43,934 bases of DNA from Candidatus Woesearchaeota archaeon (lineage in GTDB: Archaea; Nanobdellota; Nanobdellia; UBA10117; GCA-020343615). The notes beneath the pieces were generated by a model, which did no database searches, was not told the origin of the DNA, and worked only from the letters and a program-made list of their open reading frames with translations. Within the stretch, counting starts at the first letter, position 1, and each line of letters opens with the position of its first letter. A program made the translations under genes and the position numbers. Location of the stretch: positions 582,546 to 626,479 of the forward strand of contig CP070803.1 in NCBI GenBank assembly GCA_020343615.1, written 5' to 3'. Below, in pieces: positions 30,665 to 39,867 of this stretch.

Positions 30665-30815
30665 GGAGCCATAGCTCAGCTGGGAGAGCACTAGAGAGAT
30701 GACGTCGTTGTGACTATGGCCTCATCTCTGGTGAAACTGAAGAAGCTATGAGATTGGATTAGTTTCTGTCTCTTCGGCAATCTAGGTGTCGTGGGTTCAA
30801 ATCCCACTGGCTCCA
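30665..30815 (+). tRNA. tRNA-Phe(GAA) with two introns and a 7-nt middle exon
   Basis: Exons 30665-30694, 30736-30742 (ACTGAAG) and 30780-30815. Joined, 73 nt: acceptor GGAGCCA/TGGCTCC, discriminator A; D-stem GCTC/GAGC; anticodon stem CTAGA/TCTAG; loop CTGAAGA with anticodon GAA; T-arm GTGGG-TTCAAAT-CCCAC. Intron 1 (41 nt, position 30/31): CACT pairs with GGTG, bulges AG|A and AA|A, with inner helix GAGATGA/TCATCTC. Intron 2 (37 nt, 37/38): CTGA pairs with TCGG, bulges AG|A and CA|A. Intron 1 interrupts the anticodon stem, so it must probably be removed before intron 2 is recognised. Confidence 0.9.
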
Positions 30816-30821
30816 TTTATT

Positions 30822-33473
30822 ATGAAAGACCTTAAAAAAATAGAAAATAAGTGGCAAAAAGAGTGGAAGAAATCTAAAATATTCGAAGCTGAGCCGGACA
30901 AAAGAAAGAAATTCTTTACTTCTCTAGTTATTGCTTATCCCTCTGGAGACTTGCATATAGGGCATGCAAGGACGTTTACCCGTTCTGATATAATTGCTCG
31001 CTTCAAGAGGATGCAAGGCTACAATGTATTATGTACTACTGGCTTCCATGCTACTGGAAACAGAGCTGTAGTGTTAGCTAAAAGAATAGCTAACAAAGAT
31101 AAAAATACAATAAAAACTCTCAAAGATCTCTATAGTCTATCTGACAAGGAGATAAAGGGATTTGCAAATAAGCCTGAAAAGGTAGTTCGATTTTTCATGG
31201 AAAAAGGTACAGAAACCTTAAATCTTGGTGGATTTGCACTTGACTGGAGAAGGAGATTTATTAGTATAGATCCTCACTTTTCAAAATTCATAGATTGGCA
31301 ATTCAGAACATTAAAGAAAAAAGGTTATGTTTCTAAGGGCTCACATCCTGTCATATTCTGTCCTAAATGTGATAGCCCAATCACTCAATCAGATAGAGAC
31401 GAAGGGGAAAATGCTATAGTTAGTGAGATTTCTCTATGGAAATATAAGCTGGATAATGGCGTTATTCTGCCAGCTGCTACATTAAGACCTGAAACTATTT
31501 TTGCTATCACAAATGTGTTCTTGCATCCAGATGCTAAGTATGTATTAGTAAAAGTAGGTAAAGAGAGTTGGATTGTTAGCGATGCTGCGGCTAAGAAACT
31601 AAAGCAGCAAAGACCGAATTTAGAGATATTGGATGAAATAGATCCTATAAATGTGATTGGTCAGAAAGTAAGCAATCCAGTTACTAATGATAAGATGCTG
31701 GTCTTGCCTGGGCCTTTTATTAATCCAGATGCGACTACTGGTGTTGTTGCTTCTGAACCTAGTGATGCTCCTGATGATCATATAGCGCTCGAAGAATTGA
31801 AAAAATCAAGTCAATTAGCAAGGTATAACTTAACTGCTAAGGATATTGAGAAAATAAAATACAAATCTCTAATTAAACTAGAAGGCTATGGTGACTTTCC
31901 GGCAGTTGATATATGTAAACAAATGAAGATAACTTCATTAAGTGACGAGGATAAGTTGCTTGAAGCTAAGAAGACAATTTACAAGCTACAGTTCCATAAA
32001 GGTGTAATGAAAAAGATATCTGGCAAGTTCGCTGGCATGTCTGTTTCTGATGCTATTGAAGCTGTAAAAAAAGAGTATAAAAACAAATTAGATGTAATGT
32101 ACGAACCTTCTGAAAGAGTTACTTGTAAATGCGGCGCTGAGTGTTACATTAAATTGTTACAAGACCAATGGTTCATAAATTATGGAAATAAAAAATGGAA
32201 GTCTCAGGTTAAAAAATACTTAAAGGAGATGAATGTTTATCCTGAGTTCTGGAGGCAGGCTTTCGAAGCTGCCTTGGATTGGGTTTCTGATAAAGCTTGC
32301 GTTAGAAAATCAGGCTTAGGAACTCCATTACCTTGGGACAAGGAATGGGTTATAGAAACTCTATCTGACAGTACTATTTACATGGTATTTTTTATAATAG
32401 ATAAGTTCATTAAGCCGAATAAAATAAAGGCTGAACAATTAAATGATGACTTCTTCAATTACGTATTATTAGGTAGGGGAAACTGTAAGACAGTACCTAA
32501 AAAAGTGCTAAATAATATCAAAAAAGATTTCAACTACTGGTATCCTCTTGATTGGAGAAACTCAGCTAAAGATCTCTTGAATAATCACTTGTTGTATTTC
32601 ATCTACAACCATATTGCTATCTTCCCAAAAAAGAACTGGCCTAAGACTATTTCTGTTAATGGTTACGTTAATCTGGAAGGAGAAAAGATGTCTAAATCTA
32701 AGGGGAAGGCTACGACTTTCAGAACAGCGATTCAGACATACGGAGCAGATGTTACAAGAACTGTTTCTGTTATTTCTACGTCTCCTGAGCAGGATTCTGA
32801 CTGGAGAGATGAGGATGCGGAGAACATGGTTAAGTGGCGTAACAAGTTCTATGAATTGATAAATAGACTTGCTAAGACGAAGAAATTTGTAAAGGAGAAT
32901 AACTCAGATAAATGGCTATTATCGAGGAGTATGAGTACTATAGATATTGTAACTCAGAATCTAGAAAAGCTAGAAAGCAGAGACGCAGCACAATACTGCC
33001 TCTATCAAATGATGAGTGACTTCAGATGGTATTTAAGAAGAAATAATAACCAAGTATCAAAAACAGCTAAAAAAATAGCAACAGACTGGGTAAAGCTAAT
33101 TGCTGTTTATATGCCTCATATTTCAGAAGAACTATGGAAAGATCTAGGTCAAAAAGGCTTTATATCAAATGCTTCTTGGCCGAAAGTAGATAAGAAAAAG
33201 ATAGACAAAAAAGCTGAGGAGTCTGAATTAAGAATACAAAAATCATTAGATGATGTTCAACATATTCTAAAAATAATTGGGAAGAAACCTAAGGAGATAT
33301 ATCTTTACGTTGTTCCAAATGAATTAAAACTCTATAAGGAATCTGAAGACTTCTTTTCAAAGGAATTTAGCGCTAGAGTACATATTTATGCTGTGAATGA
33401 TAAAAATAAGTATGATCCTGAGAAAAAATCAAGCAAAGCAAAGCCAGGTAAGCCTGGAATATATATAGAATAA
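30822..33473 (+). CDS. leuS: Leucyl-tRNA synthetase (archaeal type)
   Basis: 883 residues from ATG 30822. An in-frame start at 30786 is rejected because it lies inside the tRNA-Phe gene. HIGH motif at 45-48 (YPSGDLHIGHARTF), KMSKS at 622-626 (EKMSKSKGK), editing domain with TLRPETIFAITN, and zinc-like Cys pairs (FCPKCD; CKCGAEC). It charges tRNA-Leu. It follows tRNA-Phe by 6 bases, so it may be co-transcribed with it. Residues 780-883 form the archaeal C-terminal helical extension. Confidence 0.95.
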   Translation: MKDLKKIENKWQKEWKKSKIFEAEPDKRKKFFTSLVIAYPSGDLHIGHARTFTRSDIIARFKRMQGYNVLCTTGFHATGNRAVVLAKRIANKDKNTIKTLKDLYSLSDKEIKGFANKPEKVVRFFMEKGTETLNLGGFALDWRRRFISIDPHFSKFIDWQFRTLKKKGYVSKGSHPVIFCPKCDSPITQSDRDEGENAIVSEISLWKYKLDNGVILPAATLRPETIFAITNVFLHPDAKYVLVKVGKESWIVSDAAAKKLKQQRPNLEILDEIDPINVIGQKVSNPVTNDKMLVLPGPFINPDATTGVVASEPSDAPDDHIALEELKKSSQLARYNLTAKDIEKIKYKSLIKLEGYGDFPAVDICKQMKITSLSDEDKLLEAKKTIYKLQFHKGVMKKISGKFAGMSVSDAIEAVKKEYKNKLDVMYEPSERVTCKCGAECYIKLLQDQWFINYGNKKWKSQVKKYLKEMNVYPEFWRQAFEAALDWVSDKACVRKSGLGTPLPWDKEWVIETLSDSTIYMVFFIIDKFIKPNKIKAEQLNDDFFNYVLLGRGNCKTVPKKVLNNIKKDFNYWYPLDWRNSAKDLLNNHLLYFIYNHIAIFPKKNWPKTISVNGYVNLEGEKMSKSKGKATTFRTAIQTYGADVTRTVSVISTSPEQDSDWRDEDAENMVKWRNKFYELINRLAKTKKFVKENNSDKWLLSRSMSTIDIVTQNLEKLESRDAAQYCLYQMMSDFRWYLRRNNNQVSKTAKKIATDWVKLIAVYMPHISEELWKDLGQKGFISNASWPKVDKKKIDKKAEESELRIQKSLDDVQHILKIIGKKPKEIYLYVVPNELKLYKESEDFFSKEFSARVHIYAVNDKNKYDPEKKSSKAKPGKPGIYIE

Positions 33474-33596
33474 TTATAACACTATAATCTAATTTTTAGT
33501 GATTCTATGAATGGATTTATAATGACTCTTTGATAGTAACAAAACATGGTTTTGAATTATAGTTATAAATAACGCTTTCCTAGTGAACTAACAACA

Positions 33597-35360
33597 ATGT
33601 GCGGTATAGTTGGTTATATTGGTGAAAAAGAGGCTGCGCCGATTTTGCTCGAAGGTCTAAAGAAACTAGAGTATCGGGGCTATGATTCTGCAGGAATCGC
33701 AACTCTAGCCAAGAATACGGTTCATGTTAAAAAAGACAAGGGGAAGATTAATGATATTGGTTTTGAAGCAAGCTTAAGAGCACTGCCTGGAAACATAGGT
33801 ATAGCTCATACTCGATGGGCCACACACGGTGAAGTTACAAAAGAAAATGCTCATCCGCATTCTGATTGCTCTGGAAACATTATAGTAGTTCATAATGGAA
33901 TCATTGAAAATTATCAGGCAATTAAAAAAACATTAAACTTGCATACTATTACTTCTGATACGGATTCTGAATTGATAGCGCACTTAATAGAGCATGAGAT
34001 GGATTCTGGAAAGGATTTTATAGAAGCTAGCAAGTCTGCCCTAAAAAAACTAGAGGGTAATTATGCTGTATTGATATTAAATAGAAAAGAAAATCAAATA
34101 GTAGCGTCGAGGGATGGTTCTCCACTTGTTATAGGCGTAGGGAAAGATGAATATTTTCCTGCTTCAGATATACCTGCTTTTCTGAATCACACAAAGAAGG
34201 TAATTTATCTCTCTGATGGTGATTTTGTTATTATAAATAAGAATTTAGAATTCTTTAATTTAGAAGAAGATAAGAAAGTTGAGAGGGAAATAGATAATAT
34301 TGAGTGGGATGCTGAAGAAGCTGAAAAAGGAGACTTTGATCATTATATGTTAAAGGAAATTACAGAGCAAACTGAAACAATACAAAAAGCAATTGATCAG
34401 AACGAAGATGAAATAAATTATATAGCTAAACAAATAAAAGAAGGTTATGGTATTTTTCTAGTTGCGTGCGGAACTGCTTATCATGCTTGCCTTAATGCTG
34501 AATATTTATTTTCAAAAATAGCAAAAAAGCATATCAATGTTGTTTCTGGTTCTGAATTTCCACACTTTAAGCATTTTCTAAAAGAAAATAGTCTAGTAAT
34601 CGCTATATCACAATCTGGAGAAACTGCTGATGTTTTAGAAGCTGTAAAGGCTGCAAAATCTATGAAGAGCAAAGTGCTCTCAATTATAAATGTTAAGGGT
34701 TCTTCTCTAGACAGATTATCTGATATAACTTTTTACACTAAAGCGGGCCCTGAAATATGTGTTCTTTCAACTAAGGCATATACTGCGCAAGTAGCTCTTC
34801 TTTTACTCATAGCATACGCTATTGCTGAAAATCTAGAAGAAGGTAAAAATAATCTAAAAAATCTTTACAATTTGACTTACAATCTAACTGCTCTAAGCAC
34901 TAGAGAACACATAAGAAAACTCGCTGAAAAATTAAAAGAAAAAAATCATATGTTCACAATAGGACGAGGAATAATGTATCCTACTGCATTAGAAGCAGCA
35001 TTAAAACTTAAAGAAGTCTCATATATTCACACTGAAGGTTTTGCTGGTGGGAACCTAAAACATGGTCCTGTTGCTTTAATAGAAAAAGGTACACCTTGTA
35101 TAGTTTTCGTGTCTGAGGACACAGAAAAAGAAATTCTCTCCAATGCTGCAGAAATTAGGAGTAGAGGTGGGCTGATTATAGGTATTGCTCCTAAGGATAA
35201 TGATCTATTCGATTATTTTATAAGGGTGCCTGAAGCATCTTTTGCAAATTCAATAACTCATATTATTCCAGTACAAATCTTAGCGTATCAACTAGCTTTA
35301 TTAAGAGGATGTGATCCTGATAAACCAAGGAATTTGGCTAAGTCAGTCACTGTAAAATGA
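33597..35360 (+). CDS. glmS: Glutamine-fructose-6-phosphate aminotransferase
   Basis: 587 residues. Class II glutaminase domain with nucleophile Cys2 (MCGIVGYIG) and LEYRGYDSAG, then two SIS sugar-isomerase domains (SGSEFPHF, ISQSGETADVLEA; second half TIGRGIMYPTALEAALKLKE). The C-terminal DPDKPRNLAKSVTV is canonical. It makes glucosamine-6-phosphate from fructose-6-phosphate and glutamine. It is the first gene of the UDP-GlcNAc operon; the stop overlaps the next ATG by 4 nt. A TATA-like TTATAGTTATAAATAA lies about 25-40 bases upstream. Confidence 0.97.
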   Translation: MCGIVGYIGEKEAAPILLEGLKKLEYRGYDSAGIATLAKNTVHVKKDKGKINDIGFEASLRALPGNIGIAHTRWATHGEVTKENAHPHSDCSGNIIVVHNGIIENYQAIKKTLNLHTITSDTDSELIAHLIEHEMDSGKDFIEASKSALKKLEGNYAVLILNRKENQIVASRDGSPLVIGVGKDEYFPASDIPAFLNHTKKVIYLSDGDFVIINKNLEFFNLEEDKKVEREIDNIEWDAEEAEKGDFDHYMLKEITEQTETIQKAIDQNEDEINYIAKQIKEGYGIFLVACGTAYHACLNAEYLFSKIAKKHINVVSGSEFPHFKHFLKENSLVIAISQSGETADVLEAVKAAKSMKSKVLSIINVKGSSLDRLSDITFYTKAGPEICVLSTKAYTAQVALLLLIAYAIAENLEEGKNNLKNLYNLTYNLTALSTREHIRKLAEKLKEKNHMFTIGRGIMYPTALEAALKLKEVSYIHTEGFAGGNLKHGPVALIEKGTPCIVFVSEDTEKEILSNAAEIRSRGGLIIGIAPKDNDLFDYFIRVPEASFANSITHIIPVQILAYQLALLRGCDPDKPRNLAKSVTVK

Positions 35361-36724
35361 TAGACAAAAGTATATTCCGTGCATATGATATTCGAGGGGT
35401 TTATGGAGAGACAATAACGCCTAAGATAATGGAATGCATTGGTAGAGAACTCAGAAAAATGTTTCCAAATGAGAGTTTTGTTGTTGGTAATGATATAAGA
35501 TCTTCAAGTGAAGAGCTCGCAGGAGCTCTAATTAAGGGCTTGATGTTTAAAGATGGTGAAGTTATTTATGCTGGAACAACAGCATTTGGTACTTCTCTTT
35601 TTACTGGATTTAAATTAAAAAAAGACAAAAATTTTTACATAACTGCTTCTCATTCTCCTCCTGAATGGAATGGTGTTAAGTTGTATTACGGGGACGGTGA
35701 AGCATTTACTTCAGAACTTAACTATAAGTTGGGAGACAATGTAGCAAAACATATAGATGAAGTTGAAGATTATGATAATTATACTGATTTTTTAGACAAA
35801 GCAAATAGAGTTAATCTTAATGAAGAATACATAAAATTCATGAGAGATAATTTCAAAATAACCAAACCACTCAAGGTTGTTGTTGATTGTGGTAACGGTA
35901 GTACTGCTCTAACTGCTCCAGCTGCTTTAAGGGCTTTAGGTTTCGATGTAGTAGTCTTAAATGACAACATCGATCCTAATTTCCCTGCCCGTACTGCAGA
36001 CATAAAAACAGCTCTTCTGGGTGAATTATATGAAAAGGTAAGATCTGAAGGTGCTGATTTTGGAGTGGCTTTTGATGGTGATGGTGATAGATTTGTTCTA
36101 GTAGATGAAAATGGTACGCCTTATAGCGGAAGTATAACTGGGATAATGATTGCTAAGAATATTATACGTGACTCTAAAAAAAAGAAGATTGTAATAACCC
36201 AACCTGTTTCTATAGCTACTGAAACTGAGCTTGAACCCTTAGGTGCTAAAGTTATTCGTATACCAGTTGGTCATACTTATGCCATAAACAATGCAAAAAA
36301 AGAAAATGCCTTGATGGGTATGGAAGAAAGTGGTCATCTTATCATAACAGATTATTTTTATTTTGATGATGGTTTGATTGCTCCACTAAAGGCTGCTGAA
36401 ATTATGTGTAATACTGGAAAGAAATTAAGTGAGTTGATGGGAGAAATACCTATCTATCCTTTTGAAGAAATTGTATTTGAGTGCAAAGAAGAGGTCAAGT
36501 TTAAGTTCATAGAAGAAATGTACAACAGACTCTCAAAAGAATATGATGATACTTCCTCAATGGATGGTTTGAGGATTGGTTTTAAAGATGGTTGGGTTTT
36601 ATTAAGAGCGTCCAATACTGGTCCTAAGATAAGATTATATATTGAAGCTACATCTCGAGAAAGATTCAATGAGCTTAAAGATAAGTTCAGCGGTTTGTTT
36701 TTTGAAGAACTAAATAAATGGTAA
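35357..36724 (+). CDS. glmM: Phosphoglucosamine mutase / phosphomannomutase family
   Basis: 455 residues, alpha-D-phosphohexomutase family. Phosphoserine Ser98 lies in TASHSPPEWNG (the usual form is TASHNPP), the magnesium loop is FDGDGDR, the sugar-binding loop is GMEESGH, and the C-terminal phosphate loop is RASNTGPKIRLYIEA. Position between glmS and a glmU-like gene argues for glucosamine-6-P to glucosamine-1-P conversion, but sequence alone cannot exclude a phosphomannomutase. ATGA overlap with glmS; the end overlaps the next gene by 7 nt. Confidence 0.88.
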   Translation: MIDKSIFRAYDIRGVYGETITPKIMECIGRELRKMFPNESFVVGNDIRSSSEELAGALIKGLMFKDGEVIYAGTTAFGTSLFTGFKLKKDKNFYITASHSPPEWNGVKLYYGDGEAFTSELNYKLGDNVAKHIDEVEDYDNYTDFLDKANRVNLNEEYIKFMRDNFKITKPLKVVVDCGNGSTALTAPAALRALGFDVVVLNDNIDPNFPARTADIKTALLGELYEKVRSEGADFGVAFDGDGDRFVLVDENGTPYSGSITGIMIAKNIIRDSKKKKIVITQPVSIATETELEPLGAKVIRIPVGHTYAINNAKKENALMGMEESGHLIITDYFYFDDGLIAPLKAAEIMCNTGKKLSELMGEIPIYPFEEIVFECKEEVKFKFIEEMYNRLSKEYDDTSSMDGLRIGFKDGWVLLRASNTGPKIRLYIEATSRERFNELKDKFSGLFFEELNKW

Positions 36725-38037
36725 AGGTAGTGTTCCTCTGCGGAGGTATAGGCAAGAGAATGCATCCTATAACTACAGATAAATTTCTCTTGAATTTTCT
36801 AGGAAAAACACTATTGGAAAATCAAATAGAGCTAGCTCAAAAAGCTGGATTTAATGATTTTGTGATGGTATCCAATAAAAGAAGCATCGAGACTATTAAA
36901 GGAATTTGTAAGAATGTTGATGCTAACATTGAATTTGCAATTCAGAAGGAAGCAAAAGGTATGGCAGATGCTTTAATATCTGCTAGGGAACTGTTAATTG
37001 ACGATGAGATTATCATCGTCAAACCAAATGACGTGGTTAATATTTCTGCTTATAAAAATATATTAAAAGAAGCCAAAAACAAAGATTATGATTCATACGT
37101 TCTAGGTTATGTTGTTGATGAATACTTCCCTGGAGGTTATTTAAGTGTAGATAAAAACGATGAAATTAATGGGGTTGTGGAAAAGCCAGGTAAAGGAAAC
37201 GAACCTAGCAACATTGTAAATCTAGTTATTCATCTTCACAGAAAAACCAAAGATTTGTTCAAATACATGGAAAACACGGAAAGAGACAGAGATGACATCT
37301 ATGAATATTCTATGGATAAGATGATGAAAGATGGCTTCAAATTCAAGGCTGTTAGATACACTGGCTTTTGGGTGGCGATACAATACCCTTGGCATATTTT
37401 CAAGGTAATGAATCATTTCTTGGATTCAATTGAGCAGAAAATATCTCCAACAGCTAAAATACATAAAACTGCGATAATTGAAGGGAATGTAATAATTGAT
37501 GACAATGTAAGAATATTCGAAAATGCTGTGGTGAAGGGTCCTACATACATTGGTAAAAATTGTATAATCGGAAATAACGCTTTAGTGAGAAGCTCAAATA
37601 TTGCAGCTAATTGTGTTGTAGGATTTTCTACTGAGGTTAAAAGTTCCTACATATGTGAAAATTGCTGGCTCCATATGAATTACATCGGAGACTCAATAAT
37701 TGATAGTAGATGTTCTTTCGGATCAGGTTCTATTACTGCTAACTTAAGATTTGATGAAGAAAATGTGAAAGTGAATGTTGAAGGTCAAAAAATTAATTCT
37801 GGAACTAATAAATTAGGTGTAATCATGGGTAAGGATTGTGGAATTGGAATCAATGCTAATATCATGCCAGGTATAAAAGTAGGTCCTAATAGCATAATCG
37901 GTGCAGGAGTAACTCTTATGGAAGACTTGAAACCTAACAAGATAGCTCTATTGGTAGATAATTCTTATTGTATAAAAGACAATAAATGTACTCCAGACAT
38001 AAAAAAACGTGAAGAGATGAGGAAGAAATTAAAATAA
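36718..38037 (+). CDS. glmU: GlmU-like sugar-1-phosphate nucleotidyltransferase with left-handed beta-helix
   Basis: 439 residues. An N-terminal nucleotidyltransferase domain (FLCGGIGKRMHPITTDKF; the usual RPKPLLP is altered to DKFLLNF) is followed from about residue 245 by hexapeptide repeats of a left-handed beta-helix (acyltransferase-like) to the end. Bifunctional archaeal enzymes of this type acetylate glucosamine-1-P and transfer UMP to give UDP-GlcNAc. With glmS and glmM the operon would run from fructose-6-P to UDP-GlcNAc, a donor for N-glycosylation. A different sugar specificity is possible given the altered signature. Confidence 0.82.
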   Translation: MVKVVFLCGGIGKRMHPITTDKFLLNFLGKTLLENQIELAQKAGFNDFVMVSNKRSIETIKGICKNVDANIEFAIQKEAKGMADALISARELLIDDEIIIVKPNDVVNISAYKNILKEAKNKDYDSYVLGYVVDEYFPGGYLSVDKNDEINGVVEKPGKGNEPSNIVNLVIHLHRKTKDLFKYMENTERDRDDIYEYSMDKMMKDGFKFKAVRYTGFWVAIQYPWHIFKVMNHFLDSIEQKISPTAKIHKTAIIEGNVIIDDNVRIFENAVVKGPTYIGKNCIIGNNALVRSSNIAANCVVGFSTEVKSSYICENCWLHMNYIGDSIIDSRCSFGSGSITANLRFDEENVKVNVEGQKINSGTNKLGVIMGKDCGIGINANIMPGIKVGPNSIIGAGVTLMEDLKPNKIALLVDNSYCIKDNKCTPDIKKREEMRKKLK

Positions 38038-38078
38038 TTCTTTAATTACTAACCTATATAAAAAAATTTATAAAGTCA

Positions 38079-38096
38079 CTATAAATTTAATTATAG
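38079..38096. promoter_or_regulatory. Inverted repeat just before the HTH regulator start
   Basis: CTATAAATTTAATTATAG: 6-base arms CTATAA/TTATAG around a 6-base spacer, ending 4 bases before the ATG at 38101. It overlaps the predicted transcription start (TATA-like TATATAAAA near 38055-38063). A candidate autoregulatory operator; AT-rich, so a chance origin is possible. Confidence 0.4.
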
Positions 38097-38100
38097 TATA

Positions 38101-39048
38101 ATGGATCAATTAGTAAAAAAGAAGGCTGAGAGGTTCTTTGTAAAGAACGTTGAAACTGATGTTGACCCTAAAAGACTAAAGGGACTTCTAAATCCTACAC
38201 GTTGGGATATATTAAAAAAGATAGCGGAAAAGCCAAGTTATCCTTCTCAAATTGCTAGAGATCTAAGATTAGATGAGCAGATTGTTTATTATCACATAAG
38301 GGAGTTAGAGAAAAACAAATTAATCAAAGTTGAAAGAACTCAAATGTTGGGTGGAGCAATGGCTAAATACTATGTTCCTACTTCAAGAGTCTTTGCTTTA
38401 GAGTTGCCTGGCGGTGAAGAGCGATTAGCAGATTTTCCAATAAAAAAACAGCCAAAGGCACTGAAAGATTTCTTAAGTCCTCTTATAACTTCTGGTAAAT
38501 TCAATGCTACAATTGTTGTTGGAAGCCCTGATCCCCATGGTAAATATCAAGTAAGAGCTAGAGATTCGCATTATGCGATAGATTTGGCTATGTTTATGGG
38601 CCAATTTGCAGAATTACCTGAGAATAATTTCATTGTGAAGCTAGACATTGATGTTAAATCAGAGAATTTTTATAACAACAATCTGATTCTCGTTGGTGGA
38701 ATATTGACTAATACTATAACAGAAGAATTTAATAACTATCTTCCTGCAAAATTTCAGTCTGAAAAATTTCCTTTTAGAGGAATCATTTCTGAAAAAACAG
38801 GTGAAAAATACGCTGAAGATGCTCAGGGAATAATTGCTAAGATCCCAAATCCTAAGTCTCCTGATAAGAGAATACTTGTTTTAGCAGGAAATACATTCAA
38901 CGGGACTAAGGCTACAGTTATAGGTTTAACTAGATTTTATGAAAAAATACTCTCAGATTATAAAAATGAGGACACGTGGGTCCGTGTTATACAAGGTTTG
39001 GACCTTAGTGGTGACGGAAAAATAGACTTCGTTAAAGTACTAGAGTGA
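38101..39048 (+). CDS. ArsR-like HTH regulator with large C-terminal domain
   Basis: 315 residues. A winged helix at about 28-90 (LLNPTRWDILKKIAEKPSYPSQIARDL, split at its turn, then QIVYYHIRELEKNKLI) is typical of ArsR-type archaeal regulators. Residues about 125-310 form an alpha/beta domain with VVGSPDPHGKYQVRARDSHYAIDLA and NLILVGGILTNTITEEFN, resembling domains linked to archaeal S-layer proteins. The domain pair appears in archaeal genomes but its signal is unknown. It converges on the endonuclease IV gene, their 3' ends overlapping by 9 bases. A palindrome just before the ATG may be its own site. Confidence 0.75.
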   Translation: MDQLVKKKAERFFVKNVETDVDPKRLKGLLNPTRWDILKKIAEKPSYPSQIARDLRLDEQIVYYHIRELEKNKLIKVERTQMLGGAMAKYYVPTSRVFALELPGGEERLADFPIKKQPKALKDFLSPLITSGKFNATIVVGSPDPHGKYQVRARDSHYAIDLAMFMGQFAELPENNFIVKLDIDVKSENFYNNNLILVGGILTNTITEEFNNYLPAKFQSEKFPFRGIISEKTGEKYAEDAQGIIAKIPNPKSPDKRILVLAGNTFNGTKATVIGLTRFYEKILSDYKNEDTWVRVIQGLDLSGDGKIDFVKVLE

Positions 39049-39867
39049 TCTATAAACTCTCTGAACTAACAGAGCATCTGCCTGTGGATCTGGAGATTCG
39101 GTAATTAGTATCCCCTCTGCTTTAAAATCCTTCAATGCTCTCAAAACATCTTTATAATTTAATTTTGATTGTTCAAGGAAAAGGTGATTTCTTTCTCCTG
39201 TATTTCCGTATTCAATCCCAGATAAGTGAATGTGCATATTTTTTATTGCTTTTTTACCTAACTTATTCTCTATTTTAACTAGAATCTCTCTGAATTGGTC
39301 ATAGGAATTTATTTTACCTATAGATCTTGCAAATACGTGTGCAAAATCCACACATATACCAATCATATCGATTTCTTGAGAAAGAGACAGTATCTCATTA
39401 ACTGTACCAAATTGTGACTCTTTACCTGTTGTCTCTAAAGAGATTTTTACCTTAGTGCCTTCGTTCTCTAATGTTTTACAAATATCTTTTAGGATCTTTT
39501 TAAGTTTTTCATAAACCACTTTAGGTTCTTGTTTCATGTAGTAAGCTGTATGAAAAGTGACAGAAGTGCACCCACATTTGAATCCCGTCCTTGCAGTTTT
39601 TAATACTCTTTGCTTACTTTGCTCGAATTTTTCTTTTTCACTAGCATTAAGATTTATCCAGTAAGGACCGTGACCAGTCAACTTAACATCCAGATGTTTG
39701 GCTAATTTATTCACCTTGGAAGCAAGCTCATCACTCATCCTAAGGCCCCTAACCCATTCAACTTCCATTGCTCCTAAGCCTATGGCCTTAATTCTTTCTA
39801 TTCCTAATAATGTATCTCTACCTCTAGAACTCGACGGAACTCCTGCTGTCCCAATTAACAATGTCAT
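39040..39867 (-). CDS. nfo: Endonuclease IV-like AP endonuclease (TIM barrel)
   Basis: 275 residues, xylose-isomerase-like TIM barrel. Metal-site residues in family order are visible: His in GHGPYWINL, His in FHTAYYM, Glu in ISLETTG, Asp-His in CVDFAHVFA, His in MHIHLSG and Glu in ILITESPD. Endonuclease IV nicks abasic sites with zinc during base-excision repair. It is the last gene of the TrmI-kinase-Nfo operon (ATGA overlap with the kinase), and its end overlaps the convergent regulator gene. A sugar isomerase of the same fold is a weaker alternative. Confidence 0.87.
   Translation of the reverse strand: MTLLIGTAGVPSSSRGRDTLLGIERIKAIGLGAMEVEWVRGLRMSDELASKVNKLAKHLDVKLTGHGPYWINLNASEKEKFEQSKQRVLKTARTGFKCGCTSVTFHTAYYMKQEPKVVYEKLKKILKDICKTLENEGTKVKISLETTGKESQFGTVNEILSLSQEIDMIGICVDFAHVFARSIGKINSYDQFREILVKIENKLGKKAIKNMHIHLSGIEYGNTGERNHLFLEQSKLNYKDVLRALKDFKAEGILITESPDPQADALLVQRVYRSL

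Noticed and set aside
30665-30815. tRNA-Phe as a degenerate pseudogene
   Set aside because: Removing two introns at bulge-helix-bulge sites restores a perfect 73-nt cloverleaf.
30786-30821. N-terminal extension of LeuRS
   Set aside because: It lies within the tRNA-Phe T-arm and acceptor; family homologues begin near MKDLKKIENKW.
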